Source: Heliocidaris tuberculata
Lineage: Eukaryota; Echinodermata; Echinoidea; Camarodonta; Echinometridae
NCBI GenBank assembly: GCA_025618425.1
Contig: CM046852.1
Span: 2,653,880-2,717,879, forward strand
Direction of reading: 5' to 3'
DNA length: 64,000 nt
Shown piece after piece: positions 10,371 through 22,640 of the stretch. Position numbers and translations under genes: made by a program. Numbering within the stretch: position 1 is the stretch's first letter; every line of letters starts with the position of its first letter. The notes under the pieces were generated by a model that was given only the letters and a program-made list of their open reading frames with translations, did no database searches and was not told the origin of the DNA.

Positions 10371-11560
10371 TTATCTCATTTTTATTGTAAATATATCATT
10401 AACATGTTTGTCTTTAGCATTTATATTTATATCATTACTAAAAAAAATTAAGCAGGAGTCGATTTCGAAAAACAATTAAAATACTCCACGTTTTGGTTCG
10501 TATTTCGTATTATGTAATCCGACATTAGAATGATATAATTGATCACTTAATTACCCTTGTTGATGAGACTTTATCTCTATAAGTATTCATTGCTACCGAT
10601 TTACATAGCAGATGGTTTTCAGAGTAATGAATAGGAAACCATCGTCATCCTTTACGGAAAGATCCAATTAAAGTCATTAGGGGGTCCAATATTATAGCCC
10701 TCATCATAAAACTAAATTGTGTTCAATCCAAACGCGTCAGTTCTTTCCTTTTTGTTGTCATTTGTGTCCGACATTGATCAATATTTGTGGACAGTTTCGG
10801 TTAAAGGACATAATATTTCATATATCAGGTAAGTTCATCTAATAGCTATTGTCATCATCATCATAATAAGTCATTCATCATAGAGAAGGTTGACTTCTAG
10901 TAAAGGTAAAATGTCATTTGTGAGATTTGTCATACTTTTTGTAAATATAACATGGAAGAACTTCATAGCAGAAATGACCCATAAAAAGGATTTCTCTGCA
11001 AATACCGTCATACTCGAAATACGACGATAAATATTTGAAAAGTTTGGACCAAACTTTCAGGACAGGTGTATTCCATTTATGTGTACAATGCATGTGACTT
11101 TCAGCAAGAATAAGTAAATTTCTTATTTTGGTGCCTAAAATCTCACAGTATACACCAGTTCTTATGATGTACTACATAATAAACCTTTTCAGCTGCTATG
11201 AGACAGTTTCTTTCACGATGTAATCACATGACCACAACTCAACTTTAAATTTAAGTATTTGCTGAGTACTATTGCTCGAACTGAATTATATGATTTCGGA
11301 TGTTCCACATGTTTATACGAAAATTTTCGACCGGTATTTCCGACTGTATTTTTCTGTGCAAGAGCATTATAACCCTCGAATCGCGATTTCACGGTTTTCC
11401 GAAATATAGCTCTATCACATGTATGTACCTATATATATTTTGCGTATGCTTAGGAAATATGAATGACTCAAGTTGATGATTGCGTCTGCCTCAGCTGAAA
11501 CCATAGTGGCATAGATGACATAGAGTAAAGATTTAGGTTTTATCTTACATTTCACAAGTG
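10371..11560. other. Intergenic stretch, nothing recognised
   Basis: AT-rich sequence without exon, tRNA or inverted-repeat element that I could support. A long A run closes it at 11566-11594. Confidence 0.45.
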
Positions 11561-11566
11561 AATATC

Positions 11567-11598
<32 letters not shown>

Positions 11599-11879
11599 TT
11601 CTGTTGTGATAAGATCTAAGTTAAAATATAAACACAAGCTTGAATTTGGTTATTATCATTTGTGTGTTGTAAAAGTTCGCCTTTTTTCTTCTTCGTTTTC
11701 TGAGACTGAAAGGCTCATAGTAGTCATGGATATAGAAATGACTGAAATCTTCTATAAACTTATTATTTTGGAAATTTTACTAGGTTTTTGTTTTGCTTTA
11801 TTTTGTTTGTAATCTTTTCTGTTCATTATGTTTGAGAAAGCTAACACATTTTTAGGTAGACCCTAATCATTCTGTAAAA

Positions 11880-12080
11880 AAAAAACCCTCTACCAAGCAA
11901 CAACAACAACAACAACAACAACAACAAAAGAAAAGAAAGAAAAAAAGAAGAAAGAAAGTGGACCCAGAACTGACATACATTTGGGGGGGAGGGGAGGGCA
12001 GATTAAAAAAGAAATGCACTTAGGTTTGCCACTTGGGGGGGGGGGCACTAGTCGGTTGTGCCCCCTAAATCCGCCGCTGT
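11880..12080. repeat. Homopolymer-rich repeat with (CAA)n and G runs
   Basis: An A run and (CAA)n at about 11900-11930 are followed by G runs at about 11982-12000 and 12035-12047, and then TAAATCCGCCGCTG. The CCGCCGCTG end resembles the GCCGCCACTG end of the 1264-1992 hAT element, so this may be a decayed relative. Confidence 0.45.
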
Positions 12081-12349
12081 AACTAGTACTCCTATGATTG
12101 CTGGACTGAAATGGAATACATGAATACTCTTCTGTCAGTCGTATGATTTTCACACTGATGTTTTATCGATTAACCTTGGTCGCGTCGTAACAACATTTTA
12201 ACGGATGTGATAAATTTTGAAATACAGAAATGTTATGGTGCAAAAAAAAGGGGAGAGGATAAAGTGAATATTTTGTGTGATACTACATGTTGTACTTTCA
12301 GGAGGAAAATACGATGTAAATATGATTGATAATGATAACTTAATCAATT

Positions 12350-12665
12350 GTGGATCCGGGATTCTCTGGACAACGGGGGTGACATGTACGAAAATTCTCT
12401 AAACCAAGCAACAACAAACAAGAAATAAAAACAAAACAAAAACAAAAACAAAAACAAACAAACAAACAAAAACAAAAACAAAAAAAAAACAAAGGAAAAA
12501 AAAGGGGGAAAATACAATACTTTTGGGCAATAATACAGATTTTTAGTAGCCGGCGAACTGAAGGACACATTTTATTTTGTAATGATATGTACTTATTATG
12601 TGATATGCCAGATCAGATTTTGCGGGTGGTGCTGCCCCTACGCCACCCTCGTATGGATCCGCTAC
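12350..12665. repeat. Repeat bounded by TGGATCCGGGATTC and GTATGGATCCGCTACTG
   Basis: The two ends at about 12350 and 12650 carry GGATCC-containing words in opposing contexts. (CAAAAA)n and A runs lie at 12420-12500. It is probably another degraded element of the G/C-run type. It lies just upstream of the GM2-activator-like gene. Confidence 0.35.
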
Positions 12666-12870
12666 TGCATATAGCGGTACCCAATTCTTTTGTTTCATAA
12701 AATACAGAACTGATTTTAAAAATCAGTTTGTCTGATCAATGTTTGCATTATGCAAGGCTCGATGGGAAACAAGCTATTTAAAACAATCGTGAAATACATG
12801 AAAGAAAAAAATAGTATCGTCCTTTTTTAAAATTGGTATCTATTTCCAGGAACGACCTTCATCATCCATC

Positions 12871-15455
12871 ATGTGGTCGACCTTGTCAGTTGTTGTTTTT
12901 CTCTCTGTGACTATGTTTTTGGGGTCCACTGAGGGAATCTTTAACACCAATCAGGTTAAGAGAACATTCACAGCGACCGACTGTGGAGGTGAGTTGAACC
13001 TCGCTGCATGCAGTGGCCTAGCCAACCAGTGACAGAGCTACGGGGCATGGGGGCACTTGCCCTCCCCAATCGAATGGCGAAAAGAAGAAGAAAAAAAAAA
13101 ACAGAAAAAGGGGAAGAGAAAAGAGGAAAACGTGAAGGCAACGTGAAAAGAAGATAATTTGACACAGATGCCTAGGGTGCCGAAAAACGGCTCACGTATT
13201 TTTAAAAAATTACAAAGGAGCATGCCCCAGACCACTTTCTAGTTGGAAGTCGATGATTTTGTGTTTTCCCTTTTTCTTAGTTTTCTGACCATTAGTTACA
13301 CTTTTAATTGATTTTGTGTCATAGCGCCCCCCCCCCAAAAAAAATATTAAGTGTTACTTTCGAGAAGATCCATTGTCGATGTAAAGGCTCATTCACTTTG
13401 AACAGAGAGGTTGGGAATTTCTAATATAGACAAATCAATTCATTGCGTTTGCAGTTGTCTCTCTCGACCCAGGTGTATCCAATACCTTCTTTATGAGAAA
13501 CCCCTCAATCAATTATTCATTGTTATCATGAGTATTCTAGGGTATAAGATCATTGTTCTATTCTTGACAGTTGGTGCATTGGAAAGTTATTAAACTCCAC
13601 TCGAGAAAACTGGCATATTTTTAATTTTTCACTTTTTTTTATTTTACTGCTTTGAGAGTATATATGTTTGATGTTATTAGGATAGAGGTGTGAATAACAT
13701 ACATGTATCTCTTTAAATGCTCTGTATACCTAATATCATCTTTGCTGTTTTCTTTCTTTCTAGGTCAAAATGCGGCTCTCCGTTTCAACAGAATCTCCGT
13801 CGCACCGCAACCGATCGCTATGCCTGGTACGATACAGATCAATGTCGACATCGATATCATTCGTAACATCTCTCAGACGATGTCGGCTGCGATCACGATA
13901 GCTCGTCGTGTCGACTTCGGTTTTCTTGGACACACATGGTTTGACTTGACACCACCTTGCCTGGCAGGTCGAGATTGGTGAGATCATTGACGCCAGTGTT
14001 CTCTTCATTGACACTTTGTTAATAAGGGGGTGTATTTCACAAACGTTACCATGGTTACACCCTCCCATTTGGGAATTTAGAGCTATTCAAGTATTCAAGA
14101 AAGGTCGTGTAACGTGACAACGTGACGTAAACGTGATCAAGTAAGCCCTTAATTACTAAAATTTATTATCAATTTTGAATAGCAGTTCAGTAGCGGGGGA
14201 GTATCCAGGAATTTTGTAAAAGAGAGAGAATGATGGGAGAAAGAGATAGCGAGAGATGTTGGATAATGAATAATGAGAAAGGAAGTATACCAATGCAAAA
14301 GAGGGAAGATTATTCTCTACTTTAAATCATAAGAGAATAAACGAAGTCAAATGCCGAGAAAAGTTTATGAAACGATAATATGCGAACAGAACTGAATGTG
14401 ATGTCTTTTAGTATCATTTCCTTATCATAAACATTACTTTACATTTTTGTTGTTTTAATAAAACCCCTTTCAATTAATTTCTAGCCGCACCGACATTTGC
14501 AACATCATCAACAACGTGGTCCAGAGGAAAGGATGTCCATCTGAGGTCATCGACAACGGATTCACATGTAGCTGTCCTCCGATCACGGGTTCGTATGTGA
14601 CGAGGAGCGATCTTCCATTCCTGGTCGAAATACGAGAGAATGATCTACCGCATGAGATGGTCCGTGATCTGATCCGGGTTAGTATATGGAAATCCACTCT
14701 TATATAGGAGGCATGTCAGGGATCACTTCGTTTTGAGTCTACTCCACATTATTCTGGAATCTGCTACAAAGTAGTGGTTTGAATCGCTCCTTTGAGAGTG
14801 GAATTCCAATCTAAAATAAAATGGTCCCTAGTATGACTCCTAAAAGAGTGAATTTCTACTCCTTTACATGTAGCGATTAGGCCAAACGTTCACCTTACCA
14901 CCTGACAACGACCTGACGACTGTATTTTAGCAGATATTGCAGCAGGATTAGATATGAAACATTTAAAAAATGTAGATTCTTCCCAGGTGCGGATCCAGGA
15001 TTTTGGAAGGGATGGGGAGTCCTCAAAATTTCTGACAAGCAACAATAACAACAACAACAAAAGATTACCAGGTAAAAATGTGAGTCTAATCAGGCAACAA
15101 CTGGGGGCTGTTAAAAATATAAAACTTGACAAGCATATAAAAAAGTGGGTCGGCTCCCCTGCACCCCCCCCCCCCCCCCCGCCTCCACCCCTGTTTCCAG
15201 ATGCTGTTTCCAGATGAATGTCCTGAATGATCATAGTACTGATGATTTCTGTATTACGGGAAGTTTATTTTGGTTGTTGTTTGTTTGTTTGTTTGTTTGT
15301 TTGTTTGTTTGTTTGTTTGATTGATTGTTTTCAATTCTTATCATTCCAAACTGCAGGGCACATACAAGATGCGAGCCACGATCTATGACGGGTCCGGATC
15401 GAATGTGGGCTGTTTCGAGGCTAGGTTTGGGCTGGTAAATCGCCCAAATCCATAG
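12871..15455 (+). CDS. GM2A: GM2 ganglioside activator-like protein (ML domain), four exons, complete
   Basis: Exons: 12871-12988, 13764-13977, 14485-14677 and 15357-15455, joining to 207 codons plus stop TAG. Introns have GT-AG ends (GTGAGT..TTTCTAG, GTGAGA..TTTCTAG, GTTAGT..CTGCAG). GM2 activator is a secreted/lysosomal ML-domain lipid carrier that lifts GM2 ganglioside out of membranes for beta-hexosaminidase A. Residues 1 to about 22 form a signal peptide. Eight cysteines (38, 105, 111, 116, 128, 139, 141, 194) match the eight disulfide cysteines of the family. Recognisable family stretches are PIAMPG (56-61), C-x5-C-x4-C around 105-116, the CSCPP...GSY loop (139-148), and the terminal GTYKMRATIYDGSGSNVGCF strand (176-195). 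Human GM2A is 193 aa, so the length fits. An acceptor-like TTTCCAG just before the ATG (about 12850) suggests a 5' UTR intron. It is head-to-head with a second GM2A-like exon at 3483-3618. Functional equivalence to vertebrate GM2A is inference. Confidence 0.9.
13010..13345. repeat. G/C-run repeat in GM2A-like intron 1
   Basis: It begins CAGTGACAGAGCTACGGGGC, continues with A/G-rich sequence, and is followed by a C run and A run at about 13326-13343. The opening is related to the repeat at about 7610. CAGTG at the start hints at a hAT-type end, but no matching right end or target duplication was found. Confidence 0.4.
14985..15215. repeat. G/C-run repeat and poly-C tract in GM2A-like intron 3
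   Basis: A GTGCGGATCCAGGATTTTGG opening, (CAA)n at about 15042-15060 and a C run at 15164-15180 form the same layout as other homopolymer-rich repeats in the window. It does not interrupt coding sequence. Confidence 0.5.
15268..15330 (+). repeat. (TTTG)n microsatellite just upstream of the exon 4 acceptor
   Basis: About thirteen TTTG units end roughly 25 bp before the CTGCAG acceptor at 15356. The T-rich repeat may serve as part of the polypyrimidine region. Confidence 0.85.
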
Positions 15456-15943
15456 ATTGTACTCTTCAACAAACCCTCCGAGCGGATAACATAATACAGT
15501 CTGCAACCAACGGAACTCTCCGCCACATATAATAGAATGCGAAATGGCGCTACCTGAATAGTAATTCTGAATCTCTCAGACACAACAATAAAATACAGGA
15601 ATAAGTATTTTTAAAAGTGCACGAGATCTTATAAAGTTGCGTATCATTCCATGCAGGCACTCGGCACGAAGGCCCTCTCTCTGGGACAACCGTCCCCTTT
15701 TTCTCATGCGGCAGGCTTCCTCCACTATTTTTTAAAACAAGTACTCAAAACGTATCTGTAACTTTGATTCATTTAATTGAAATTTGTTTAATCTCAATCC
15801 TTAGTTAGCCATAGATTAATCAAGCTGTAATTCCTTTCATTTAAGTTGAAAATTTCTCTGTACCCTATATTAAATATGTACCATATTTTTCATGCTTTTC
15901 ATGCTTGACGATCCTAAGCGCTTTATAACATGCCGCCATTATT

Positions 15944-16200
15944 AAGAAGTTGGTTTAGCGGTAACGTCTACAGTCAGCTCTCTGCATTCGCCTACAAACT
16001 GACTCTGATCGGACTCGGGTTCGAATCTCAGTCACGTCTTTCGGACTGTGACGTACAAGGTCAGTCCCAGACTTAAATAATCATATTTTGATTGATACAC
16101 GTCTGTGTAAACCCAATTAACAACAACAACATCAACAACAACAATTATCCTTATATTACTACTCTGTACTGGGGCGGGGGGGGGGGTGCGAGGATGGTAG
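15944..16200 (+). mobile_element. tRNA-derived SINE
   Basis: A pol III A-box-like TGGTTTAGCGG (15951-15961) and a B-box GGTTCGAATCT (16018-16028) stand about 57 bp apart, the spacing seen in tRNA heads. The sequence does not fold as a full tRNA and has no clear acceptor stem, so it is a SINE head rather than a working tRNA gene. The downstream extent is uncertain; (CAA)n and a G run follow at 16120-16185. Confidence 0.55.
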
Positions 16201-16218
16201 TGCACACTCCCGCTAGAG

Positions 16219-16395
16219 GCCCGCTTGACCAGAAAACAAAAACAAAAACAAAACTTTTGGGTCTTCAGAATTGTACCTAAAATGTATATAACTAAAGCTT
16301 GATTGTCTGCTTGACCAGAAAACAAAACAAAAACCCCCCCAAAAAAACTTTTGGGTCTTCAAAATTGTACCTAACATGTAACTAAAGCTTGATTT
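16219..16395 (+). repeat. Tandem duplication of about 95 bp
   Basis: Two copies share GCTTGACCAGAAAACAAAA, AACTTTTGGGTCTTCA.AATTGTACCTAA.ATGTA and AACTAAAGCTTGATT. The second copy starts near 16309. It lies 3' of the GM2A-like gene, in non-coding sequence. Confidence 0.8.
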
Positions 16396-16435
16396 TCAGA
16401 TAGAAAAAAAAAATAATGTCAAATTTCCCCTATTC

Positions 16436-16860
16436 TGGACGGGGGGGGGGGGGGGGGGGGCGGGAGGGAGGGAGACAGCCCCTCTTATATCCACACTCCG
16501 CTCGGGCGCTCCACTCCATTATTAAGGACCACCTCATGTAATGTCTGCTCTCCCAGTAAAATTTTAGTGACGCCCCCCCCCCCCCCCGCCCCGCCATTAA
16601 AGACCATATTGAAAAGTCCAAACACCATGTCATTGGTCATGGAATAAGGTGCTGTCCAGATACAACCCTCCCCGATCTCCCAGCTGGAAGGGATACCCTC
16701 CCATGTTTATTACATTCTGGATACGCCACTTGTGTAAAAGAAAAAACAACAACAAAAAACAACAACAACAACAACAACAAAAGACAAAACAACAACAAAA
16801 AACTCGGTATAAGAAATACTGTCTGGTATTAGTTTGCAAATATTCTAGATTATTATTATC
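16436..16860. repeat. Homopolymer-rich stretch (poly-G, poly-C, (CAA)n)
   Basis: A G run at 16441-16460, a C run at about 16573-16587 and (AAC)n at 16745-16800, with TGGATACGCCACTTGTG near 16720. This is again the G/C-run repeat type. Reading frames across it are low-complexity. Confidence 0.6.
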
Positions 16861-17029
16861 CTAGAAAAGTTCTGTAAAGAAGACATAACAGTCAATATTA
16901 GGTGTGCAGGATTACAATGGTCATACTGATAGCTCATGTTGGTTGATGAATTTATTTTACATATTCAATACCTGAAAAATAACGATAAGGTAAAAATAAT
17001 TCACCCTTATACCACGGTCATCCCTGTGT

Positions 17030-17125
17030 TTTCTCTCTCTTTCTCTCTCTCTCTCTCTCCCTCTTTCTCTTTCTCCCTCTCTCTCCCTCCCTCTCTCTCC
17101 TAGTCTCTTTCTCTCTCTCTCTATC
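17030..17125 (+). repeat. (CT)n microsatellite
   Basis: CTCTCT tract interrupted by TTTC and CCCT units. No gene is associated. Confidence 0.85.
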
Positions 17126-17270
17126 AACCCGCTAAACATTTCAAGATTCCACAAATTTTGTCTTATTTTGTCATGAATGGTCGTGTAATGTATTTTCCAG
17201 TGAGCTCTATTTCCTTTTCTGCACTGATCCACAAGAGGGCAGACTTACCCCTGCAAACACTGTTACAACA

Positions 17271-17450
17271 TAGCGTATTGAGAGAGATAGTTGTGACAGG
17301 CGCACAAGTTCCCACTCGTAGGTCAGTTCATGGAGCTCAAATTAGTTCCCTTCCATGTACATCGCTATGAAACTACTGAAACTACTCCATGAATTTGACC
17401 TTTGAATGATCGCGCATACGGATGTAACAACTATATCTCTCAATACGCTA
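17271..17450. mobile_element. Compact 180-bp MITE with TAGCGTATTGAGAGAGATAG ends
   Basis: The first 24 bp (TAGCGTATTGAGAGAGATAG then TTGT) are inverted at 17427-17450 (ACAACTATATCTCTCAATACGCTA) with one mismatch. The interior carries CATGGAGCTCAAATTAGTTC. A diverged copy with a nested element is at 2911-3350. No target duplication is obvious. Confidence 0.8.
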
Positions 17451-17767
17451 TGCCTTACAGCCTTTGCACTTTAACAAGCATCTCGTTTTCACGACTTTCA
17501 TAGAGTAGGTGATATTTACTTTACAATATTGTTAGAAAACACCCGATATTATATACAATTTGGGTATTATTGATACTTTGTATTTCAAATTGCTTGTTAA
17601 GAACTCAGTAGATATTTATTGTGACAATAATTAAATAGGCCCTTCAGTGATCTTGCCATTTGAAACAAAGAGTGTATTAATTATGATAAAGGACAATGTT
17701 TATACCAACTTTTACGATAGCTTTCTGGCTGAAAATTTGCAAGCAAGAGAGATACAGACACACACAC

Positions 17768-17932
<165 letters not shown>

Positions 17933-17935
17933 ATT

Positions 17936-18230
17936 TTGATTTGATTTGATTTATTGACTGTTTCAATCATTCATATTAACATAATACTGCAGTGCATAAC
18001 ATAAAATGAATACAATAACAATAATATATCACAATGATGTTTTTCCATACATAGGGGCACATAATCAAATATCAATAAGTAAAAAATATGATGCACAGAT
18101 ATTGACCTATTAAGTGATATTGAAAACAGTTGGACATATTTAAAAGCAAAGCTTGTATATTATATCTCCAGAAACTTATATAACTTAATCACGAATGGGT
18201 CTTTCAATAATATTAAATTAAATCCATAAA
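17936..18230 (-). repeat. Retroposon 3' end in reverse orientation, (AATCA)n-type tail
   Basis: GATTTTGATTTGATTTGATT followed by TATTGACTGTTTC read on the minus strand as a sequence ending in (AAATC)n. Pentamer tails of this kind are found on CR1/L2-like non-LTR elements. The extent is a guess. Confidence 0.4.
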
Positions 18231-18359
18231 GCATCATTACGACAAGCGAATTGTTGATGAGAAAGAATTGATAAGTGAGTTGAGGTAGAAGGACTATTGC
18301 CTCAACCCATAAGAAAAACTAACTGTGAAAGTAAAGTGGAAGTGCAAGACGGTGTGAAA

Positions 18360-18500
18360 ACAAAAGAGAATGAAGAGAAGGAGGGAGGAGGAAGGAGGGA
18401 AATGAAAGATAATGAGTGTGTCAGTGTGTGAGAAGAAGGAAGAGAGAAGGCAGGAAAAAGAAGGGGTATATATGTATCTATATGTATCTATATATCTATA

Positions 18501-18587
<87 letters not shown>

Positions 18588-18634
18588 GAGAGCTGGGGAG
18601 AAGAAAGAGAGCGCCAGGGAGAGAGAACAATATA

Positions 18635-18688
<54 letters not shown>

Positions 18689-18760
18689 AGAGAGAGAAAG
18701 AGAGAAGAAAGAAAGGAAGAACCAGAGATAGGTGGACTCGGGTTCACCCCTTAATGCATA
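18360..18760. repeat. (TATC)n, (TA)n and (GA)n microsatellites
   Basis: (ATCT)n at about 18495-18540 and TA then (GA)n at 18540-18585, with a longer GA tract at about 18640-18715. The frames rich in Arg/Glu or Tyr/Ile are artefacts of these repeats. Confidence 0.9.
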
Positions 18761-19430
18761 CAATACACGTATTCATGCGCATTGGGTATAAAAATTAGAC
18801 CGAATTTTGAGGAATTAAAAAAAAAAAAAAAAATCTTAGGAAATTGTGTTTATATGTATGGAAGCAATTAGTTCACCTGGTGCAAAAACTACTTCACAAA
18901 TATATAGAAATGTAATGCTTATACTACAGTGGTTACCACTGAACGACTATAAAGTATGGCAGTGTTCGTCGTGCTGGATTGACAGAACCCCATCGATTTT
19001 ATCGGTGAGTTGTGACCACTTTTCATGCGCATACTATATCGTTATAATTATCGGACAAATGTGACCAAGCCTTAATAGGGGACATAGACTTAGTTTGGAC
19101 TGGAAATCACAAACCAATGACTGAAACCAGTTATTTTTGACAACGTCATTCTCTCATAAATTACCAGAAAGAGAATTACATTATTACATGCAGTTTATTC
19201 AATCAAGATACTCTTGAACATTTAGACATGGTCGTGAAAATTACATGGCTTAGGCCTAGATGATAGGAAAATACATCCCTGAAAGTTTCAGGAAATAAGA
19301 TTAAAGTTTAGTAAAGAAAAATCTTTCATTTCCAATAATAATAATGAGAATTATATTCTTATCGCGGTTTATGTCTTATCTGTCAGTCTTTATTGTCTCT
19401 TTCATGTGTCTTTTGATCTTTCCAAAGTTC
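18761..19430. other. Intergenic stretch, nothing recognised
   Basis: A poly-A run lies at about 18817-18833. No exon or defined element is seen. The last 100 bp lead into the 204-bp array. Confidence 0.45.
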
Positions 19431-19437
19431 ACTGTAC

Positions 19438-20255
19438 TATATATGTGTCGTAACAAGTTTTCAAATTACGGATGTATAATATTATTGTATTATCATTCTG
19501 CCACTTTTTGTTAATCTATGTATATTTATAATTTTTTCAAGTCAATATATTTACATGTTACAAAAATTATGTTTGTCATTATTTTGAGGGATCCACATTT
19601 TACAAGCTCTGCTTTTCAGTGGGTCCCTCCATTTCCACAGGTATATATGTGTCGTAACAAGTTGTCAAATTACGGATTTATAATATTATTGTATTATCAT
19701 TCTGCCACTTTTTGTTAATCTATGTATATTAATAATTTTTTCAATTCAGTATATTTACATGTTATAAAAATTATGTTTGTCATTATTTTGAGGGATCCAC
19801 ATTTTACAAGCTCTGCTTTTCAGTGGGTCCCTCCATTTCCACAGGTATATATGTGTCGTAACAAGTTGTCAAATTACGGATTTATAATATTATTGTATTA
19901 TCATTCTGCCACTTTTTGTTAATCTATGTATATTAATAATTTTTTCAATTCAGTATATTTACATGTTATAAAAATTATGTTTGTCATTATTTTGAGGGAT
20001 CCACATTTTACAAGCTCTGCTTTTCAGTGGGTCCCTCCATTTCCACAGGTATATATGTGTCGTAACAAGTTGTCAAATTACGGATTTATAATATTATTGT
20101 ATTATCATTCTGCCACTTTTTGTTAATCTATGTATATTAATAATTTTTTCAATTCAGTATATTTACATGTTATAAAAATTATGTTTGTCATTATTTTGAG
20201 GGATCCACATTTTACAAGCTCTGCTTTTCAGTGGGTCCCTCCATTTCCACAGGTT
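19438..20255 (+). repeat. Tandem array of four 204-bp units
   Basis: Units begin at about 19438, 19642, 19846 and 20050 with TATATATGTGTCGTAACAAG and end with CCCTCCATTTCCACAGG. Copies 2-4 are virtually identical; the first is slightly diverged. The period is a multiple of three, so each unit repeats the same 66-codon open frame, but the frame closes inside each unit and has no domain. Flanking sequence on the right runs into a retroposon-like (ACTGA)n tail. Confidence 0.9.
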
Positions 20256-20435
20256 TAACTTAAATTAAAAAGAAAACAAACTATTATACTGGATGTTTAT
20301 GTATACTTTCTATTTTATAACTTTAAACCATGTAAAATGTATTTATTGAATATTGAATTGTATATTTGATTTCTTGTCAAAATCAGTTCTTTTGGAAATG
20401 AAAATAAAACTGAACTGAACTGAACTGAAATAGCC
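20256..20435 (+). repeat. Retroposon-like 3' end with (AACTG)n tail
   Basis: GAAAATGAAAATAAAACTGA then three ACTGA units end the segment. The AATAAA-like word and short pentamer tail suggest a CR1/L2-type 3' end. The 204-bp array may be an expansion inside this element's 3' region. Confidence 0.45.
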
Positions 20436-22239
20436 ATATAAAAAGCAAAGATATGACGACAGAAGTACATTGTACTTTAAAAGGAACTGTTAAACCATTG
20501 TCGCCTCTAATATAAATTCGCTTACCAGTATAGATTTGTACTAATTTTGAACATGTATTTAAAAAAGTTAGTAAACGAGGGAGTAGTATGACTGGACATT
20601 ACAAAACACAAAAAACTGGCAAAAAGACGGCCCCTAAAAATTGGGGTAAATTTTTTTCCCTTGAAGACCAGGGACCATATTTTGTCAGAAGAAAGAGCTA
20701 TGGATGTGCATTCCAAAAATATAAAATTGTCTATCAGGAAGGGGGTGTCAGACCCCCTGAAATGAAAATCCCAAAGTGCCCTTTGGCAACGTTTTGCCCC
20801 CTCCCCCAAAAATGCTCTGTATGTAAAGAAATGTATAATTATTACTCTGGGACTTTTTAAAAATGAAGATAAGCAGTTTTACTCAAAAGTATTACAACCA
20901 GATTGCAAAAGATAGGCAGGAAAAAAGTGAAGCCTTGGAAAAAGAAGTCCAAGAATTAGAAAGGAAATTAATAAGAATAGCGCGAATGACGATTTAGTCG
21001 AAAGATTAGAGTTTAAACGTAAAGAAATGCAAGGCTGTTATGATTATGTTAATGAAGGACTTAAAGTTAGATTTAGAGCTTCTTGGTATGAAAATGGGGA
21101 GTGAAACCCTCATTTTGTTAAGTCATTTATTGAAATCAAATAAAAACAAAAGCGTAGTTCGGAAGTTATATTTAACGGGTGGTGATATAAGCTGTAATGA
21201 AAATGAAATTATAAAAGAAATTAAACTGTTTTACAGTCAACTTTCATGGAAGTTTAGAAACGGAGATGGCTAGTAATACAGAGTTTTTCCCAAAACCCTG
21301 CCGAAGTTAAATGTTGATTCTAAGGAAATGTGTGAAGGAATTATTTTGGAGAGGGAATGTTTGACTGTTTTAAATCAAATGAAATTGAATAAGTCACCGT
21401 GAAATGATGGGTTAACTGTTGAATTTTAGAATACTTTCTTGCCGGTTATAGGAGATCTGGTAGTTGCAGTTTTAAATGAAGCGTTTCAAGTTGGCGAACT
21501 AGCGGCCTCTCAAAAGCAAGCTGTAATTACTTTGATTAAAAAAGAGGGAAAGGATCCACTAATGATTAAGAATTATAGGCAAATATCCCTTTTAAATATT
21601 GCCTACAAAATTCTTGCAAAAATACTCTCAACAAGAGTGAAAGAAGTTTTGGATTAAATAATCTTACCAGAACCAAGTAGGTTATATGCAAAATATAAAT
21701 ATAGGTGAAGCCATACGATTAATAGACGATATGATATTCCATACCTTGAATAATAATTTACTTGTTTTTTTTTTTAGTTGCCACTGATTTTGAAAAAGCC
21801 TTTGATTCTGTTTCACATGCATTTTTACAAAACGTGTTATGTTCCTTTGGTTTTGGCCCGTCCTTTCGTAAATGGATTGATATCACTAACACTCTTAGCT
21901 GTGTTTTAAATGGAGGATATTCTACAGGGTATTTCAAGATCGATAGGGGGTAAGACAAGAATATCCATTATCTCCCTACTTGTTCATTCTTTGCATTGAA
22001 ACACTTGCTCACGCGATTCGAAATGATGATTTGGTCTTAAGTTTGCAATTTGGAGGCACAGGGGTGAAACAGGTACTTTATGCGGATGATATCACTCTTT
22101 TTGTTCAAAATCTTGAGTCAATTAAGCGATTGGAAGTAATATTTGAACATTTTGCAAAAGTATCTGGACTGAAAATGAACAAAGAAAAGACATATGTTAT
22201 GCATGTCACTAGGTTCTAATCAAGAAAGCACAGGTTTCC

Positions 22240-22640
22240 CTTTTGGAAAAGTAGGACCCCCCGGGGGGGGGGGGGAGGGGGGCACTCAGTATATAGTGTG
22301 CGGTGGGTATGTGCCGCAGAGAAGACCCTCATTTTTACACTAAAATTTCCGTATCAAAGCATAGCATTTTTTTTCTTAATGAGAAAAAGAAGAGAGAAAA
22401 CCGTTCCAAAGCACCGCTGTTTTTTTCATTCCGTCGTTCCGGCCGTTCTGGCCCACCCCTGCCCGTTCTGGCCCGCCCCGGCCCTTTTCGAAGAATATCA
22501 CTTTCGGTGAAAAGTTGGAAACGAGTTCCGATGATCCTTATATTTTAATAACAACCAGTTCCGTAGCATCATATTTATATTGTAATCCAGTTCCAAAGAC
22601 CCCCTTTTTCCAAAATGTTAGTAGTTTCGAAGACCATCAT
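22240..22640. repeat. G-run repeat inserted in the LINE
   Basis: It opens GGACCCCCCGGGGGGGGGGG followed by GGGGGGCACTCAGTATATAG and GGTGGGTATGTGCCGC. It separates the YADD-containing RT block from the C-terminal LINE coding remnants. The family is not identified; ends could not be fixed exactly. Confidence 0.5.

Noticed and set aside
9804..10479. Open frames of 150-223 codons rich in Ser/Leu and Tyr/Ile
   Set aside because: They are translations of (CT)n and (TA)n microsatellites.
15944..16030. A tRNA gene
   Set aside because: A- and B-box-like words are present, but no proper acceptor and anticodon stems are visible; better explained as a SINE head.
19518..20126. Three consecutive 66-codon frames that look like a protein family
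   Set aside because: They are the same frame repeated by the 204-bp array; similarity reflects tandem duplication, and no domain is visible.
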